In this document: positions 1 to 8,518 of the stretch, piece after piece
Layout of the letters: the number at the start of each line of letters is the position of its first letter
Numbering within the stretch: the first letter of the stretch is position 1
Source: an uncultured Prevotellaceae bacterium
GTDB lineage: Bacteria > Bacteroidota > Bacteroidia > Bacteroidales > Bacteroidaceae
Assembly (NCBI GenBank): GCA_946415365.1
Contig: CAMKSE010000003.1
Location: forward strand, 62,001 to 126,000
DNA length: 64,000 nt
Direction: 5' to 3'
Translations under genes and position numbers: made by a program
Notes under the pieces: generated by a model
The model's database searches: none
What the model saw: only the letters and a program-made list of their open reading frames with translations
What the model was told of the DNA's origin: nothing

Positions 1-578
1 ATGCCACATTCCTTTTCTCTGGTTCCAAACGACACATGATGAGCGAGATATTTCTCTCACCTTCGCGTCCTTTCTATCAGTCGGTCATTACGATGGGGCT
101 GGCTCCTATATCCGAAGAAGTATACACTAAGTTTGCCGTCACACAATTCCAAAAGGGAGACAAATCGATTGATGAGGCTGTCGTCCATGATGTTTACTTG
201 CGCTTCAGGGGAGTCACTTCATGTTTGCAAAGGGTAATGAACGTTCTGTACCTCAATACAGAACGGAAGGAACGCTGTACGGTGGATATGGTCGGAAGGG
301 CTGTTGATTATCTGCTGGACCTCTATTCAGAGCATTATGAAATGCTATTTAGGCAAATGTCAGAGCGCCAACGCCTCGTTTTTTCTGCCATTGCGAAGGA
401 GGGCCAGGCTCAGAACATAACTGGAGGAGCATTTATCAAAAAATATCAGTTATGGTCTGCCAGCAGTGTAATGTCTGCCGTCAAAGCCCTTCTTGATAAG
501 GACTTCATCACCCAGGAAGGCGATACCTATTTCGTTTACGACCAGTTTTTTGCCCTCTGGCTGCTTAGGAGTCTCTAA
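1..578 (+). CDS. AAA-type ATP-binding protein, C-terminal part (5' end outside window)
   Basis: The reading frame is open from base 3 to the TAA at 576-578, so the visible 191 residues are the C-terminal part of a longer protein. The first residues carry 'FSGSKRHMM', which matches the GS-x-x-H-x-M segment after the sensor region of the archaeal-ATPase/DUF234-like AAA proteins common in Bacteroidetes. The rest is helical, with a winged-helix-like block (about 'LVFSAIAKEG' to 'YFVYDQFFALWLL') typical of the C-terminal domain of these proteins. The ATG at 36 is internal and should not be taken as the start. Walker motifs would lie upstream and cannot be checked. The cellular role of this family is poorly known; some members are thought to act in DNA or defence-related processes. 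Family call moderately sure, function unknown. Confidence 0.6.
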   Translation, partial: ATFLFSGSKRHMMSEIFLSPSRPFYQSVITMGLAPISEEVYTKFAVTQFQKGDKSIDEAVVHDVYLRFRGVTSCLQRVMNVLYLNTERKERCTVDMVGRAVDYLLDLYSEHYEMLFRQMSERQRLVFSAIAKEGQAQNITGGAFIKKYQLWSASSVMSAVKALLDKDFITQEGDTYFVYDQFFALWLLRSL

Positions 579-752
579 GCCTATTTCAATTACGTTATTT
601 TGCAAGTCTCTTACTCACGGATAGGAGAGTGTTGCTCCTTATTATAAATACCGTCGCCAGAAGCAATCCTGACGACGGTACTAATGTCGGCCTGTACATT
701 TTGCTAATCCTTTCTTACTATCTTTTCACCTTTCGGCCGACGGACGAAAACA

Positions 753-875
753 TTAACCTATTGTAGGAATCGAATTGCGTATTTTGTTTTCAGTTGACTC
801 ATCCGAGTTGCTGCATGCGCTGAACATACAAAACGACAGCAGCACGCCCAAAATAATACAGAAATTCTTTTTCAT
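753..875 (-). CDS. Very short lipoprotein-leader ORF (40 aa), probably a remnant
   Basis: The minus strand encodes 40 residues starting 'MKKNFCIILGVLLSFCMF' followed by a lipobox ending in SAC and then about 20 polar residues before TAA. This is a signal-peptidase II leader with almost no mature part. The first half closely resembles the leader of the 165-residue lipoprotein just upstream on the same strand (1011-1508), so it looks like a truncated paralogue. It has its own upstream region (863-976), which is a near copy of the region before the LRR gene (4699-4811). It could be a genuine tiny lipoprotein or a decayed gene left after duplication; the second seems more likely. Confidence 0.5.
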   Translation of the reverse strand: MKKNFCIILGVLLSFCMFSACSNSDESTENKIRNSIPTIG

Positions 876-976
876 ATTCATTCCTTATTTTAATTACGCT
901 ACTATATATATAGTCCGTAAAAAGTAAAAAGACTGCATGGATTTTGTTACTTTAACACAACTTTAACACTTTAAGC
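863..976 (-). repeat. Duplicated upstream/leader segment, copy 1
   Basis: This segment aligns over about 113 bp, with roughly three quarters identical bases by eye, with 4699-4811. Both copies contain the minus-strand start 'ATGAAAAAGAATT', an AT-rich spacer and the shared block ACTTTAACA-N-AACTTTAACACTTT. Copy 1 precedes the 40-residue leader ORF, copy 2 precedes the LRR gene. It probably holds the promoter, although no perfect TAnnTTTG box is present. Confidence 0.6.
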
Positions 977-1010
977 ATATCATACTACTTCTGGAGTCGC
1001 GTGTCGCGAT

Positions 1011-1508
1011 TTACCACCTTCTATAATAATAAACCATTGGAGTTGGAGCTACAATATAATTCACTCCTCTTGGCTCGAAAGAAATCATAAGTTTTTTTCT
1101 TTTTAATTCAAAGCGATAAGGAAAACCCATTACTGAGGGGGTTGACAATGCCAAATAGCCAGAGATGACATCCTTTTCTGCATCATATTCCCATCCTTCC
1201 TCGAACGAAATCAATTGTTTAAAATCCAATTGATCTTGAGAATCTGATTTAATAATGGAGGCTGCCTGTGGGTTATGGGCAATCCATGTTCCGTCTGTCA
1301 GGAATGTCATAACAATATTCTGAGAGGACACGTCATCTTCATTATCCTTTATTAGTAGCCATGAACCGACGATTCTCTCTTTCGGATTTGTCGAGGTCTC
1401 ATTTGTTAGAATCTCATTTGTTTTATTCATGTCATCGTCATTGCTGCAAGCACAGAACATCCCAAGCGACAGCAGCATAACCATCATAAGTGCCAATTTT
1501 TTCTTCAT
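1011..1508 (-). CDS. Lipocalin-like lipoprotein, 165 aa
   Basis: The protein begins with a clear lipoprotein signal (positively charged 'MKKKLALMMVMLLSLGMF', then CAC with the lipidated Cys near residue 21) followed by an Asp-rich/Asn stretch (CSNDDD) like many exported Bacteroidetes surface lipoproteins. The mature part starts 'RIVGSWLL', the usual first strand of small lipocalin-like domains, and then alternates short beta-type segments up to the C-terminus 'VYYYRRW'. No catalytic residues are recognisable. It lies 52 bases downstream of the LRR gene stop on the same strand with no terminator between, so the two are probably co-transcribed. Role unknown; possibly an accessory protein of the LRR surface protein. 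Confidence 0.6.
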   Translation of the reverse strand: MKKKLALMMVMLLSLGMFCACSNDDDMNKTNEILTNETSTNPKERIVGSWLLIKDNEDDVSSQNIVMTFLTDGTWIAHNPQAASIIKSDSQDQLDFKQLISFEEGWEYDAEKDVISGYLALSTPSVMGFPYRFELKRKKLMISFEPRGVNYIVAPTPMVYYYRRW

Positions 1509-1560
1509 AAATTATGCCTTTTTATAATTGTACTTCTAATCAGTGGAACCGTGATCATTC

Positions 1561-4500
1561 TTATTTCATGATCACCTTCTTCGTCTTGCCGTCGCTCTGG
1601 CGGATAATGTTGATACCACGGTGAAGATGATCAACGCGGTGGCCTTGCATATCGTAGATCAAGTCAGGCTTCGTGTCTGTGATGACAGAAGAGATGTCTG
1701 ATGTGATATCGTCGACGATGTTGGAAAATCCGCTCCAGTTCGGTGCTGAGATATAGGCGTCTTTACAACCCGTCGGTACATGCACTGTCATCTGCTTAAA
1801 CGATTTGTTAGCGAATGCATGTTTGTCAAGGGCAGGAGGTGTTGTACAACAGACATACATATCTGTCATGGCAGAGCATCCGTAGAAAGTCCTGAACCCG
1901 ATGGTCATGACACTCTCGGGAATCGTGACCTTTGTCAGACTGGTACATTCCTCGAAAGCATTATTGTCAATCGTGACTACACCCTCAGGTATAATGACCG
2001 ATTCTAATGCAGAACATCCTTGGAATGCGGAATTGTCAATGCTGGTAGTACCCGCTTTGAGTTCCACTGATTTTAGACTGGTACAATAGGCAAAGGCCCA
2101 TCTGCCGAACAGAGAAACGGCACCAAGGAAATTGACCTCAGACAGACTGCTGTTGATATTGAAAGCCAATTCTCCGATAATCACCCCGTCACCCAATGTC
2201 GCTGATTCCAACTGCATACAATTACTGAATGTCCGATAGCCAATCCTGGTTCCACTACTGGGAATCGTGACAGACTTAAGCCCGCTGCAGTCAGCGAAAG
2301 CCCAATTCCCAATTTCCTTTACCTCTTCGGGAATCGCCAGATCTGTGATTTCCTTATCGTTCAGATATAAATGACCAGCCAGATGAAGCGGATTTGACTC
2401 TTCATTGGAGAAGTTGATTCCGCACCATGAAGCGATGTCTGAAAGGTGGACGGCATTCAGATTATGGCAATCCACAAATGCCCCATCTCCAACAGCATTT
2501 AATTGCCTGCCAACAGTGACCGACTTTAATCCCGAGCAACGCTGGAAGGCGTATGACTCGACCGTGGTCAGCCGATCAGGAAGGACGACTGATTTCAAAC
2601 CCGTACAATCCATGAAAGCGTATGCACTAATCGTTTTCAGACTCTCTGGGAAATTTATGGAAGCCAACTTGGCGCATCTGCCGAACGCCCCCATGCCTAT
2701 CGTCGTCAAGCCTTCGGAGAACAGAACCGTTGCCAGACTGGTGCAACTTTCGAAAACACCATCTCCTGTCGTTGTCAGACCACTGCCCATCTTCACCGAC
2801 TTCATAGCTGAGCAATAGGCGAAAGCCTGAACGCCCAAGGTAGTGATACTATTGGGAATTGTCACCTCTTCAATGCTGCGGCAGCCATAGAACGCATTTT
2901 GGCCGATGCTGACCGTTCCTTCATTGAGCGTGACCGAAGTGAGGCTTTCGCATTCCTCAAAGGCATTATCTCCGATATCCGTCACACTGCCTGGGATGGT
3001 GACCGACAAGAGGCCTTTTACACGCCTGAACACACCAGGACCTAATGTTGTGACAACGTCTGGAATAACCAGTTCCTTGACCTCTTTGCCGTCCATGAAG
3101 AGATGTTGGGCTATCGACAGGGGATTGGAATCCATACCTTCGAAAGAGATGTTGCACCAGGCAGCCAGGTCTGTCAGGTGGACAGCTTTCAGGCGCAAAC
3201 AACTCTCGAACGCCCTATCGCCAATCTTCTTGACACCGTTGCCCATCGACATTGATTCCACATAGCTGCAATAACTGAAAGCCTGACTGCCAATCTCTGT
3301 CACACCATTTCCGATGGTAAGCGACTTGGCCTGATAACAGCCTTCAAAAGCCTCGTTACCGATTTGCTTCACACCGTCGCCGATGTCAATCGCCAACAGT
3401 CCTTCGCATCCGTGAAAAGCCTGCTCGCCGATAATGGTCTCTCCGTTTCCGGGAATCGTGACGGCTGATAATGCGTTGCAATATGAAAAAGCACGTTGAC
3501 CGATCTGCCCCACACTCGATGGAATATCAATCGATGGGAGACTCGCGCAGCCGTCAAAGGTGAATTCTTCTATGGCTGTGAGGTTCGCAGGCAGAGTGAC
3601 AGATGTGAGACTATTGCAGCCTGCGAAAGCCTTCGCGTTGATAGCCTTGACCTTGTCTGTCATCTGAACCGTTTCAAGCGAACGCGCTGATTGGAACAGA
3701 GGCGTGACCGTCTCACAATCAAAAGTCACTTCTTTCAGGTTCTCGCAATTTATGAACAGCGCCTCTGCTAAGGTGGTTGGACTGCAAAGCACCAAAACCG
3801 AGGTTAGGCTGGAACAACCGAAGAAGGCTTGTGTGCCGATAGCGTCCACATTGCTTGGGATCGTTAGTGACCTTAAGTTAGAGCAACCTTGGAAAGCTCC
3901 ATCGCCAATTGATGTAACACTTTCAGGTATTGATACTTCAGTCAGGCTGCTGCAATCGCTGAAAACACCTCTGCCGATTTCTGTCAAACCGTTGTGAATA
4001 TTTATCGTGGCTAGACCTGAACAACCCCAGAAAGCATCTGAGCCAATGTACGTCACGCTATTAGGGATGATCAGCGAGGTCAAACCTGTGCATCCAATGA
4101 AGGCCGTCTCACCTATTGATGTCACGCTTTCTGGGATAGTCACTTCGGTCAGGCTACTGCAATCCGAGAAAACTCCCTCAGCGATTTCTGTCAAACCGCT
4201 AGGAATATTCACATTAGTAAGGCTATTGCATTTATAGAAGGCATATTTGCCAATGGAGGTCACGTTGTCAGAGACATTTATCGATGTCAGACTGAAACAC
4301 TCATTAAAGGCAGAGAAACCGATAGAGGTTACGCTGTCACCACCAATAACAGAGACCAGATTAATACAATCTCGGAAAGCTGACGAGCCAATGGAGGTCA
4401 CACTGTTAGGGATGGTCACCGATTTCAGGCCAGTACATTTATCGAAAGCCATAGCACCTATGGCAACCACCTTTAGCGTCATGTCATTATAGGTTACCTC

Positions 4501-4698
4501 CCCTGGGATGACCACATCACCAGAATATGGATCTTGACCATAACCTACAGATGTCACCTCCAGATCATAATTCTCATTGATATATTTGTAGTAAATAGTT
4601 ACGCCGTCAGCATTCTCGACTGCAAATGCAAAAGTATTAATCCCTATCATACTGATGAGGATGGTAAATAGGATTCTTTTAGTCATTTGTTTCCACAT
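1561..4698 (-). CDS. BspA-like secreted leucine-rich repeat protein, 1045 aa
   Basis: After an N-terminal signal peptide (about residues 1-26, ending AFA) the protein is almost entirely LRR_5/BspA-type repeats of about 23 residues with the pattern 'SVTIPNSVTSIGxxAFxxC'. About 35-40 units run from residue 50 to 980. A longer block beginning 'W-C-x-I-x-F' and containing 'SNPL' and 'KE' occurs twice (near residues 510 and 755), which shows an internal duplication. The last 40 residues ('YDMQGHRV' … 'KKVIMK') match the tail seen on other secreted proteins here and may be a sorting signal. BspA-family proteins bind host or bacterial surfaces. The start at 4698 lies within a copied leader (4699-4811); a second Met at residue 5 could also be used. 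High confidence in family, low in ligand. Confidence 0.88.
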   Translation of the reverse strand: MWKQMTKRILFTILISMIGINTFAFAVENADGVTIYYKYINENYDLEVTSVGYGQDPYSGDVVIPGEVTYNDMTLKVVAIGAMAFDKCTGLKSVTIPNSVTSIGSSAFRDCINLVSVIGGDSVTSIGFSAFNECFSLTSINVSDNVTSIGKYAFYKCNSLTNVNIPSGLTEIAEGVFSDCSSLTEVTIPESVTSIGETAFIGCTGLTSLIIPNSVTYIGSDAFWGCSGLATINIHNGLTEIGRGVFSDCSSLTEVSIPESVTSIGDGAFQGCSNLRSLTIPSNVDAIGTQAFFGCSSLTSVLVLCSPTTLAEALFINCENLKEVTFDCETVTPLFQSARSLETVQMTDKVKAINAKAFAGCNSLTSVTLPANLTAIEEFTFDGCASLPSIDIPSSVGQIGQRAFSYCNALSAVTIPGNGETIIGEQAFHGCEGLLAIDIGDGVKQIGNEAFEGCYQAKSLTIGNGVTEIGSQAFSYCSYVESMSMGNGVKKIGDRAFESCLRLKAVHLTDLAAWCNISFEGMDSNPLSIAQHLFMDGKEVKELVIPDVVTTLGPGVFRRVKGLLSVTIPGSVTDIGDNAFEECESLTSVTLNEGTVSIGQNAFYGCRSIEEVTIPNSITTLGVQAFAYCSAMKSVKMGSGLTTTGDGVFESCTSLATVLFSEGLTTIGMGAFGRCAKLASINFPESLKTISAYAFMDCTGLKSVVLPDRLTTVESYAFQRCSGLKSVTVGRQLNAVGDGAFVDCHNLNAVHLSDIASWCGINFSNEESNPLHLAGHLYLNDKEITDLAIPEEVKEIGNWAFADCSGLKSVTIPSSGTRIGYRTFSNCMQLESATLGDGVIIGELAFNINSSLSEVNFLGAVSLFGRWAFAYCTSLKSVELKAGTTSIDNSAFQGCSALESVIIPEGVVTIDNNAFEECTSLTKVTIPESVMTIGFRTFYGCSAMTDMYVCCTTPPALDKHAFANKSFKQMTVHVPTGCKDAYISAPNWSGFSNIVDDITSDISSVITDTKPDLIYDMQGHRVDHLHRGINIIRQSDGKTKKVIMK

Positions 4699-4811
4699 AA
4701 TTCTTTTTCATATTCATTCCTATTTCAATTACACTTCTATCTATACAATTCGAAAGATGCAAAAATCTTGTAAAGATTCTGTGACTTTAACATAACTTTA
4801 ACACTTTGAGC
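4699..4811 (-). repeat. Duplicated upstream/leader segment, copy 2
   Basis: This is the counterpart of 863-976 and lies directly before the LRR gene. On the minus strand it still contains an ATGAAAAAGAATT start like that of the 40-residue lipoprotein leader, here followed by a stop after nine codons. The LRR gene's ATG begins inside that small frame. The arrangement suggests that the LRR gene was placed behind a pre-existing lipoprotein promoter and start. Confidence 0.55.
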
Positions 4812-4844
4812 TTATGAAAGAGGCCTCAGACCCCCGTTTGCTAC

Positions 4845-4896
4845 AAGGCCTCGTAACACTTTTTTCATGGCTTAGAAAAAAGTGTTACAAGGCCTT
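4845..4896 (-). terminator. Long hairpin downstream of the 417-aa secreted protein gene
   Basis: Two 22-base arms (4845-4866 and 4875-4896) are complementary with one mismatch and an 8-base loop. It follows the stop of the minus-strand gene at 4956 by about 60 bases and contains A/T runs (TTTTTT/AAAAAA) inside the arms. It is most simply a transcription terminator or an mRNA 3' stabiliser. Confidence 0.55.
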
Positions 4897-4955
4897 CCAA
4901 CAAATATTCTTAGACCTTCATATTTCTCTGACCCAATACAAGGAATCGTTATTAA

Positions 4956-6209
4956 TCAATGTGCAATACGTTTCTTGCCGTTTTGGATGACAATACCCTT
5001 ATACGAGCCATCAACCTTCTGTCCTGCGAGATTGTAGATGGCACCGTCGGCATTCGTAGCCTTCACGGCATTGATGGCAGTCTTGTCGCTACCACGAGCT
5101 CCTGATCCGGCAAGCTCGTAGACCTCCAACTTCTTGACTACGGTGGTACCTGCTACCAAGCCACTATAGAAGAAGATGTGCGCATCACCATCTATGGGTT
5201 CAAAAGTCCTGTCTGTTACATCGCCCCAGAAATCAGGGAACAGGACGTCTACCACTTGAAAATCGTCGCTAGCACTGACAGCAACCTCTTTAGAGCAGTT
5301 GGTAGACCCACTGCCAATATTTACTATATACGAACCATCGGAAGGAACCTTCATGGTCAGGCGGACGACATAATCATGGTTCTTCTTGAGGCTGAAGCCA
5401 CCCCCACTGATGATGGTGAAGATCGATCCTGCATACTCCTGTTTCTCTGGATTATAAATGGCAAGGCCCTCATCCGTCGTCTTCTGTGGGTCATCTGGAG
5501 TCATGTCAGTCATGGGATAATCCACTCCTTCCCAATTCATGGAATAGATCTTTTTCTCGTCCCCATTCGTCTCCTTCATCATACTGATCAAATGACTGTA
5601 GTAAGTCTTGTCAATCATAAAATGCTGTGGTACAAAATGAGGCAAGCCTTCGAATCCATAGTTATCGACATCCATACATAGTTTCAGCCATTCCTCTGAT
5701 GTTTTCAAGTTACATATTAACCGGAAATCGGTACTTTTATAGTCTTCATAGCCCTCAATTACTTCCTCTTTTATCAAGTCAACCGTCACCCGATCTCCAA
5801 GGTATTCCAAAAGATCTTCAATATGTCCACGATAATTCATCCAGGTTTGGATTTGGGGAAGGACAACTAAATACTTGTTCTCATGTGAATTGTTTGGGAA
5901 TGTACCATTATAAAAATCGGATTCAAAATATTTGCCTTCGGGCATAGGAAAGTCATTTCTCACAAACCATGCGACATTCCCACTTAACATTGAACAAGCG
6001 AGGATGGATTTGTCTCCCGTCTTTTTCATGTTGTCATACAAGCCCCTCATAGTCTCCCGACTTTCGTCATCCATCGTCATAACAAACTTGTAGACAAACG
6101 ACTCGTCCGGGGTCAGTTCTACGAAGCCCTGACTAACCCGGTACCCCAACTGTGCATGAACACTCAGGCAAATGAAAATAGACAGTAATGTAAATAAATA
6201 CTTTTTCAT
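4956..6209 (-). CDS. Secreted protein of unknown function with C-terminal tail, 417 aa
   Basis: A standard signal peptide (residues 1-19, 'MKKYLFTLLSIFICLSVHA') is followed by a helical region (residues 30-200) and then a beta-rich segment near residues 255-350 ('KKNHDYVVRLTMKVPSDGSY') that resembles carbohydrate-binding-like jelly-roll modules, though no family was recognised. The C-terminus ('IYNLAGQKV' … 'GIVIQNGKKRIAH') matches the tail of the LRR, CotH and hydrolase proteins in this window. The gene has a TATCTTTG promoter at 6296-6303 (minus strand) inside a 74-bp module that also precedes the TPR regulator gene, so the two are likely co-regulated. Exported, cell-surface or extracellular; biochemical role unknown. 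Confidence 0.6.
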   Translation of the reverse strand: MKKYLFTLLSIFICLSVHAQLGYRVSQGFVELTPDESFVYKFVMTMDDESRETMRGLYDNMKKTGDKSILACSMLSGNVAWFVRNDFPMPEGKYFESDFYNGTFPNNSHENKYLVVLPQIQTWMNYRGHIEDLLEYLGDRVTVDLIKEEVIEGYEDYKSTDFRLICNLKTSEEWLKLCMDVDNYGFEGLPHFVPQHFMIDKTYYSHLISMMKETNGDEKKIYSMNWEGVDYPMTDMTPDDPQKTTDEGLAIYNPEKQEYAGSIFTIISGGGFSLKKNHDYVVRLTMKVPSDGSYIVNIGSGSTNCSKEVAVSASDDFQVVDVLFPDFWGDVTDRTFEPIDGDAHIFFYSGLVAGTTVVKKLEVYELAGSGARGSDKTAINAVKATNADGAIYNLAGQKVDGSYKGIVIQNGKKRIAH

Positions 6210-6292
6210 AACTCTAATAATTTAATTGTTAATAATATGTCATTCTATCGATCATTAGCCGAATTAGGCTTTATTCTATCATGTATTGTCGG

Positions 6293-6366
6293 CTGCAAAG
6301 ATAGGGAATAATAACGGTATGAAGGGTGTTTTCGAAGCCGAAAACACCTTTCAAAAACTTACAACT
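6293..6366 (-). promoter_or_regulatory. 74-bp promoter/operator module, copy 1
   Basis: It contains the minus-strand -7 box TATCTTTG (6296-6303) and, upstream of it, a perfect inverted repeat GGTGTTTTCG-AAGC-CGAAAACACC (about 6325-6348). It is identical at 62 of 74 positions to 8230-8303. The conserved part outside the palindrome (CCTTTCAAAAACTTACAACT) is unchanged between copies, which argues for a protein-binding site. It drives the secreted-protein gene ending at 4956. Confidence 0.65.
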
Positions 6367-6390
6367 TAACTATTGAAATATTGTGAAAGG

Positions 6391-8130
6391 TTAGACAATG
6401 GCCATAATACGCTCGTCCAAATCTTTCGGATTACCCTCTACTCCATAGACTTTATACAAGATCCTCCTTCTGACATTCGATACGTATGCTTCGTCAAGAC
6501 CTAACAATTTGCCAACACCTGAAGGCTTGAAATGACAACGAATCAACATACAGACCTCATATTCCACAGGGCGCAACACGACTGGGGTATTAAGCGCATT
6601 GTAAAAAGCGGGAATCTGTTCGTTAATCAGATTGGTGACCTGACGAATCTGTTCACGGGAGGCCTGACGGATGGGATTACCATTCAATAGTTCAGACAAT
6701 TGATTAACGATTTCCGCATTAGTCAACCTGTCCTCCAGATTTGCCTTGTCATTATCTGACTGGTGTTTTTGGTATTCCAATATGCGATTCTGCAAATGAC
6801 TGATCTCTTCGTTCTTTCTGGCGATCAATGCCGGGAGATCGCCATTCTCGCCGCACAGCTCTTGCAACTCAGACTGAATCTTACCCAGTGACTCTAAGTT
6901 CTGGCGATAATCAGCGAGTGTTTTTTGTTTCTTGGCTCTATAAAACGCAAACGCTGACCCACCAATAACCCAAAGGATTGCTACAACGCTGACGAAGATG
7001 ATTTTTAAACGTTCTGCTTCTCTTTCACTTTCAAAAGCCTCCTTCTGATATCTGTTATAATTATAAAGCGATGCCATCTGGGCAGTCAGTTCCTGATCCT
7101 TTTTAGCAATCGAGGAGTCATTGGCCTCGCAAAAGAGCTGGGCATATTTGGCAATGGAGTCTGCCTGATGGCGCTTCTTAAATACACTTAGCAATCCGCG
7201 ATACATGGGATCCTTTTGGGCTGCTTTCATGTTGGGACGGGTAATCTTCCGATAGTAATATTCTGCTGAGTCGAGTTCGTTGATCCCCTCATAGTACAAG
7301 CCTTTATAATAGTAGTACTGACGCTGTGAAGGAGGAAGTTCGTGCTGCTCATTAAACAATTCAGATTCACATTCAAACTGATCCATCAGTGTCTTTGCTT
7401 CTGCCAAACGTTGGGGGCTTTCCGTGTAAAGAAACATCAATGTTTTAGAAGAACGCAATGCCTGTTGGACATATCCATGTTTTCTGTATTGCTCAAGTAC
7501 AGATTTTAAAATAATCTCTGCACTATCTTTCTTGTTCATTAATATATAAGACCCTGCAATCATGTCAATATTGTAAATACCCAACTTAGGCATATTGGCA
7601 AGAAACGCATAGTGACTGGCTTTCTTTCTGGCATCGATTTCATTTGAAAGTAGAAGCTGACGATAAAAAACTGTTGCCAACTGCGAATAGACAGAACTCA
7701 ATGTATAGAAGTCGCAGTTGGTGGCAGTGGTATCGGCGTGGTTGACGGCGTCAAGATAGCAGTCGACGGCATGGGGCGCCTCACCGAGGTCACGGTAGAC
7801 ACAGCCAAGAAGATAACGGGCCAAGAGGCGGTCGTTGGGAGAACCGTTGTCATCATAGTAGCTGACAAGGTCTTTGGCGATGGTGTCAGAGATGAAAGGG
7901 ACGTAAGCCTTATTCTGTGCCTTCATCGTGAGCAGGCTATAGCGCATGCGCTGGCTTTTGGGCCAACTTTGTGCCTCGGTGCTGAGGCTATCAAGCAGGC
8001 GCAAGGCGGAATCGGGTTTCTCATTGATGATTGTATCAATGGCACGCAACTCCGGGGTGTAGCCGTCACCGCCACAGCCCACCAGGAGCAACATCGCTCC
8101 CCAAACCATTATACCAACAATTCTCTTCAT
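6391..8130 (-). CDS. Membrane-anchored TPR regulator with C-terminal HTH, 579 aa
   Basis: The N-terminus is a lipoprotein-type signal with Cys at residue 19 ('LLLVGCGG'). Residues 30-350 are TPR-like helical repeats ('PDSALRLLDSL', 'LDSAEYYYRKI'), residues 376-397 form one transmembrane helix, 400-460 are coiled coil, and 525-579 hold a helix-turn-helix of the kind at the end of Bacteroidetes TPR regulators ('GVGKLLGLDEAYVSNVRRR'). The layout (outside TPR sensor, membrane helix, inside DNA-binding domain) fits a one-component regulator acting from the inner membrane. Two promoters are visible: TATCTTTG at 8136-8143, only five bases before the ATG, and another at 8233-8240 inside the 74-bp module shared with the downstream gene. 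Its target may be that shared module. The signal sequence could be a membrane anchor rather than a lipidated start. Confidence 0.75.
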   Translation of the reverse strand: MKRIVGIMVWGAMLLLVGCGGDGYTPELRAIDTIINEKPDSALRLLDSLSTEAQSWPKSQRMRYSLLTMKAQNKAYVPFISDTIAKDLVSYYDDNGSPNDRLLARYLLGCVYRDLGEAPHAVDCYLDAVNHADTTATNCDFYTLSSVYSQLATVFYRQLLLSNEIDARKKASHYAFLANMPKLGIYNIDMIAGSYILMNKKDSAEIILKSVLEQYRKHGYVQQALRSSKTLMFLYTESPQRLAEAKTLMDQFECESELFNEQHELPPSQRQYYYYKGLYYEGINELDSAEYYYRKITRPNMKAAQKDPMYRGLLSVFKKRHQADSIAKYAQLFCEANDSSIAKKDQELTAQMASLYNYNRYQKEAFESEREAERLKIIFVSVVAILWVIGGSAFAFYRAKKQKTLADYRQNLESLGKIQSELQELCGENGDLPALIARKNEEISHLQNRILEYQKHQSDNDKANLEDRLTNAEIVNQLSELLNGNPIRQASREQIRQVTNLINEQIPAFYNALNTPVVLRPVEYEVCMLIRCHFKPSGVGKLLGLDEAYVSNVRRRILYKVYGVEGNPKDLDERIMAIV

Positions 8131-8135
8131 CGGTG

Positions 8136-8143
8136 CAAAGATA
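8136..8143 (-). promoter_or_regulatory. -7 box almost touching the TPR regulator start
   Basis: The minus-strand sequence is TATCTTTG with five bases to the ATG at 8130. With transcription starting about five bases beyond the box, the mRNA would begin at or next to the start codon. Confidence 0.55.
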
Positions 8144-8229
8144 CTAATTTCTCACGACACCACCAAATATTATAAGCGTATCCCACCACTCCGGAATCGG
8201 GTGATTTCTATCTGAAACATGCTTTATGA

Positions 8230-8303
8230 CTGCAAAGATAGAGAATTATAACGATTTGAAAGGTTTTCCCAAGACTGAAAACACCTTTCAAAAACTTACA
8301 ACT
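8230..8303 (-). promoter_or_regulatory. 74-bp promoter/operator module, copy 2
   Basis: It has the same length and layout as 6293-6366: TATCTTTG at 8233-8240 on the minus strand and an imperfect inverted repeat (GAAAGGTTTTC … GAAAACACCTTTC). Mismatches between the copies are concentrated in and next to the left arm and loop of the palindrome; the distal 27 bases are identical. It lies about 100 bases upstream of the TPR/HTH regulator start. Confidence 0.65.
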
Positions 8304-8361
8304 CAATTGTCACACCACTCTTAATGGACACACATGCACAGGGTGACAGGAACCGTGTGCA

Positions 8362-8424
8362 TATTCCCAAGGTGGGAATATTTAGTTCCCAGCCTGGGAA
8401 CATTTCATTCCCAAGGTGGGAATA
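8362..8424. repeat. Three tandem 15-17 bp palindromes at exact 22-bp period
   Basis: The units are TTCCCA-AGG-TGGGAA, TTCCCA-GCC-TGGGAA and TTCCCA-AGG-TGGGAA, each extended by one or two more paired bases, centred at 8371, 8393 and 8415. The 22-bp spacing places all centres on one face of the helix. The same element, also with three units and 22-bp spacing, is inside the TolC-like gene at 43388-43448. A further hairpin (ACTTATT-TCGT-AATAAGT) follows at about 8454-8471. The 74-codon ORF that spans the array on the minus strand is unlikely to be a gene. Confidence 0.8.
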
Positions 8425-8518
8425 ATAACTGCCATTAATGGGAAAAGCGATGGCACTTATTTCGTAATAAGTGGCTTTCGATATCAAAAAAGAGCAGAGA
8501 AATTTCAAAAAAGCCTTC

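Larger units (their letters stand above)
579..1010. other. Gap between the ATPase fragment and the lipoprotein gene
   Basis: Apart from the 40-residue leader ORF (753-875) and the copied upstream segment (863-976), I see only a weak dyad near 636-680 (ACCGTCG … CGACGGT) that may end the ATPase transcript. Confidence 0.45.

Noticed and set aside
8362..8424. Triple repeat as a CRISPR array
   Set aside because: Units are 15-17 bp palindromes with 5-7 bp spacers; there are no long unique spacers and no cas genes.
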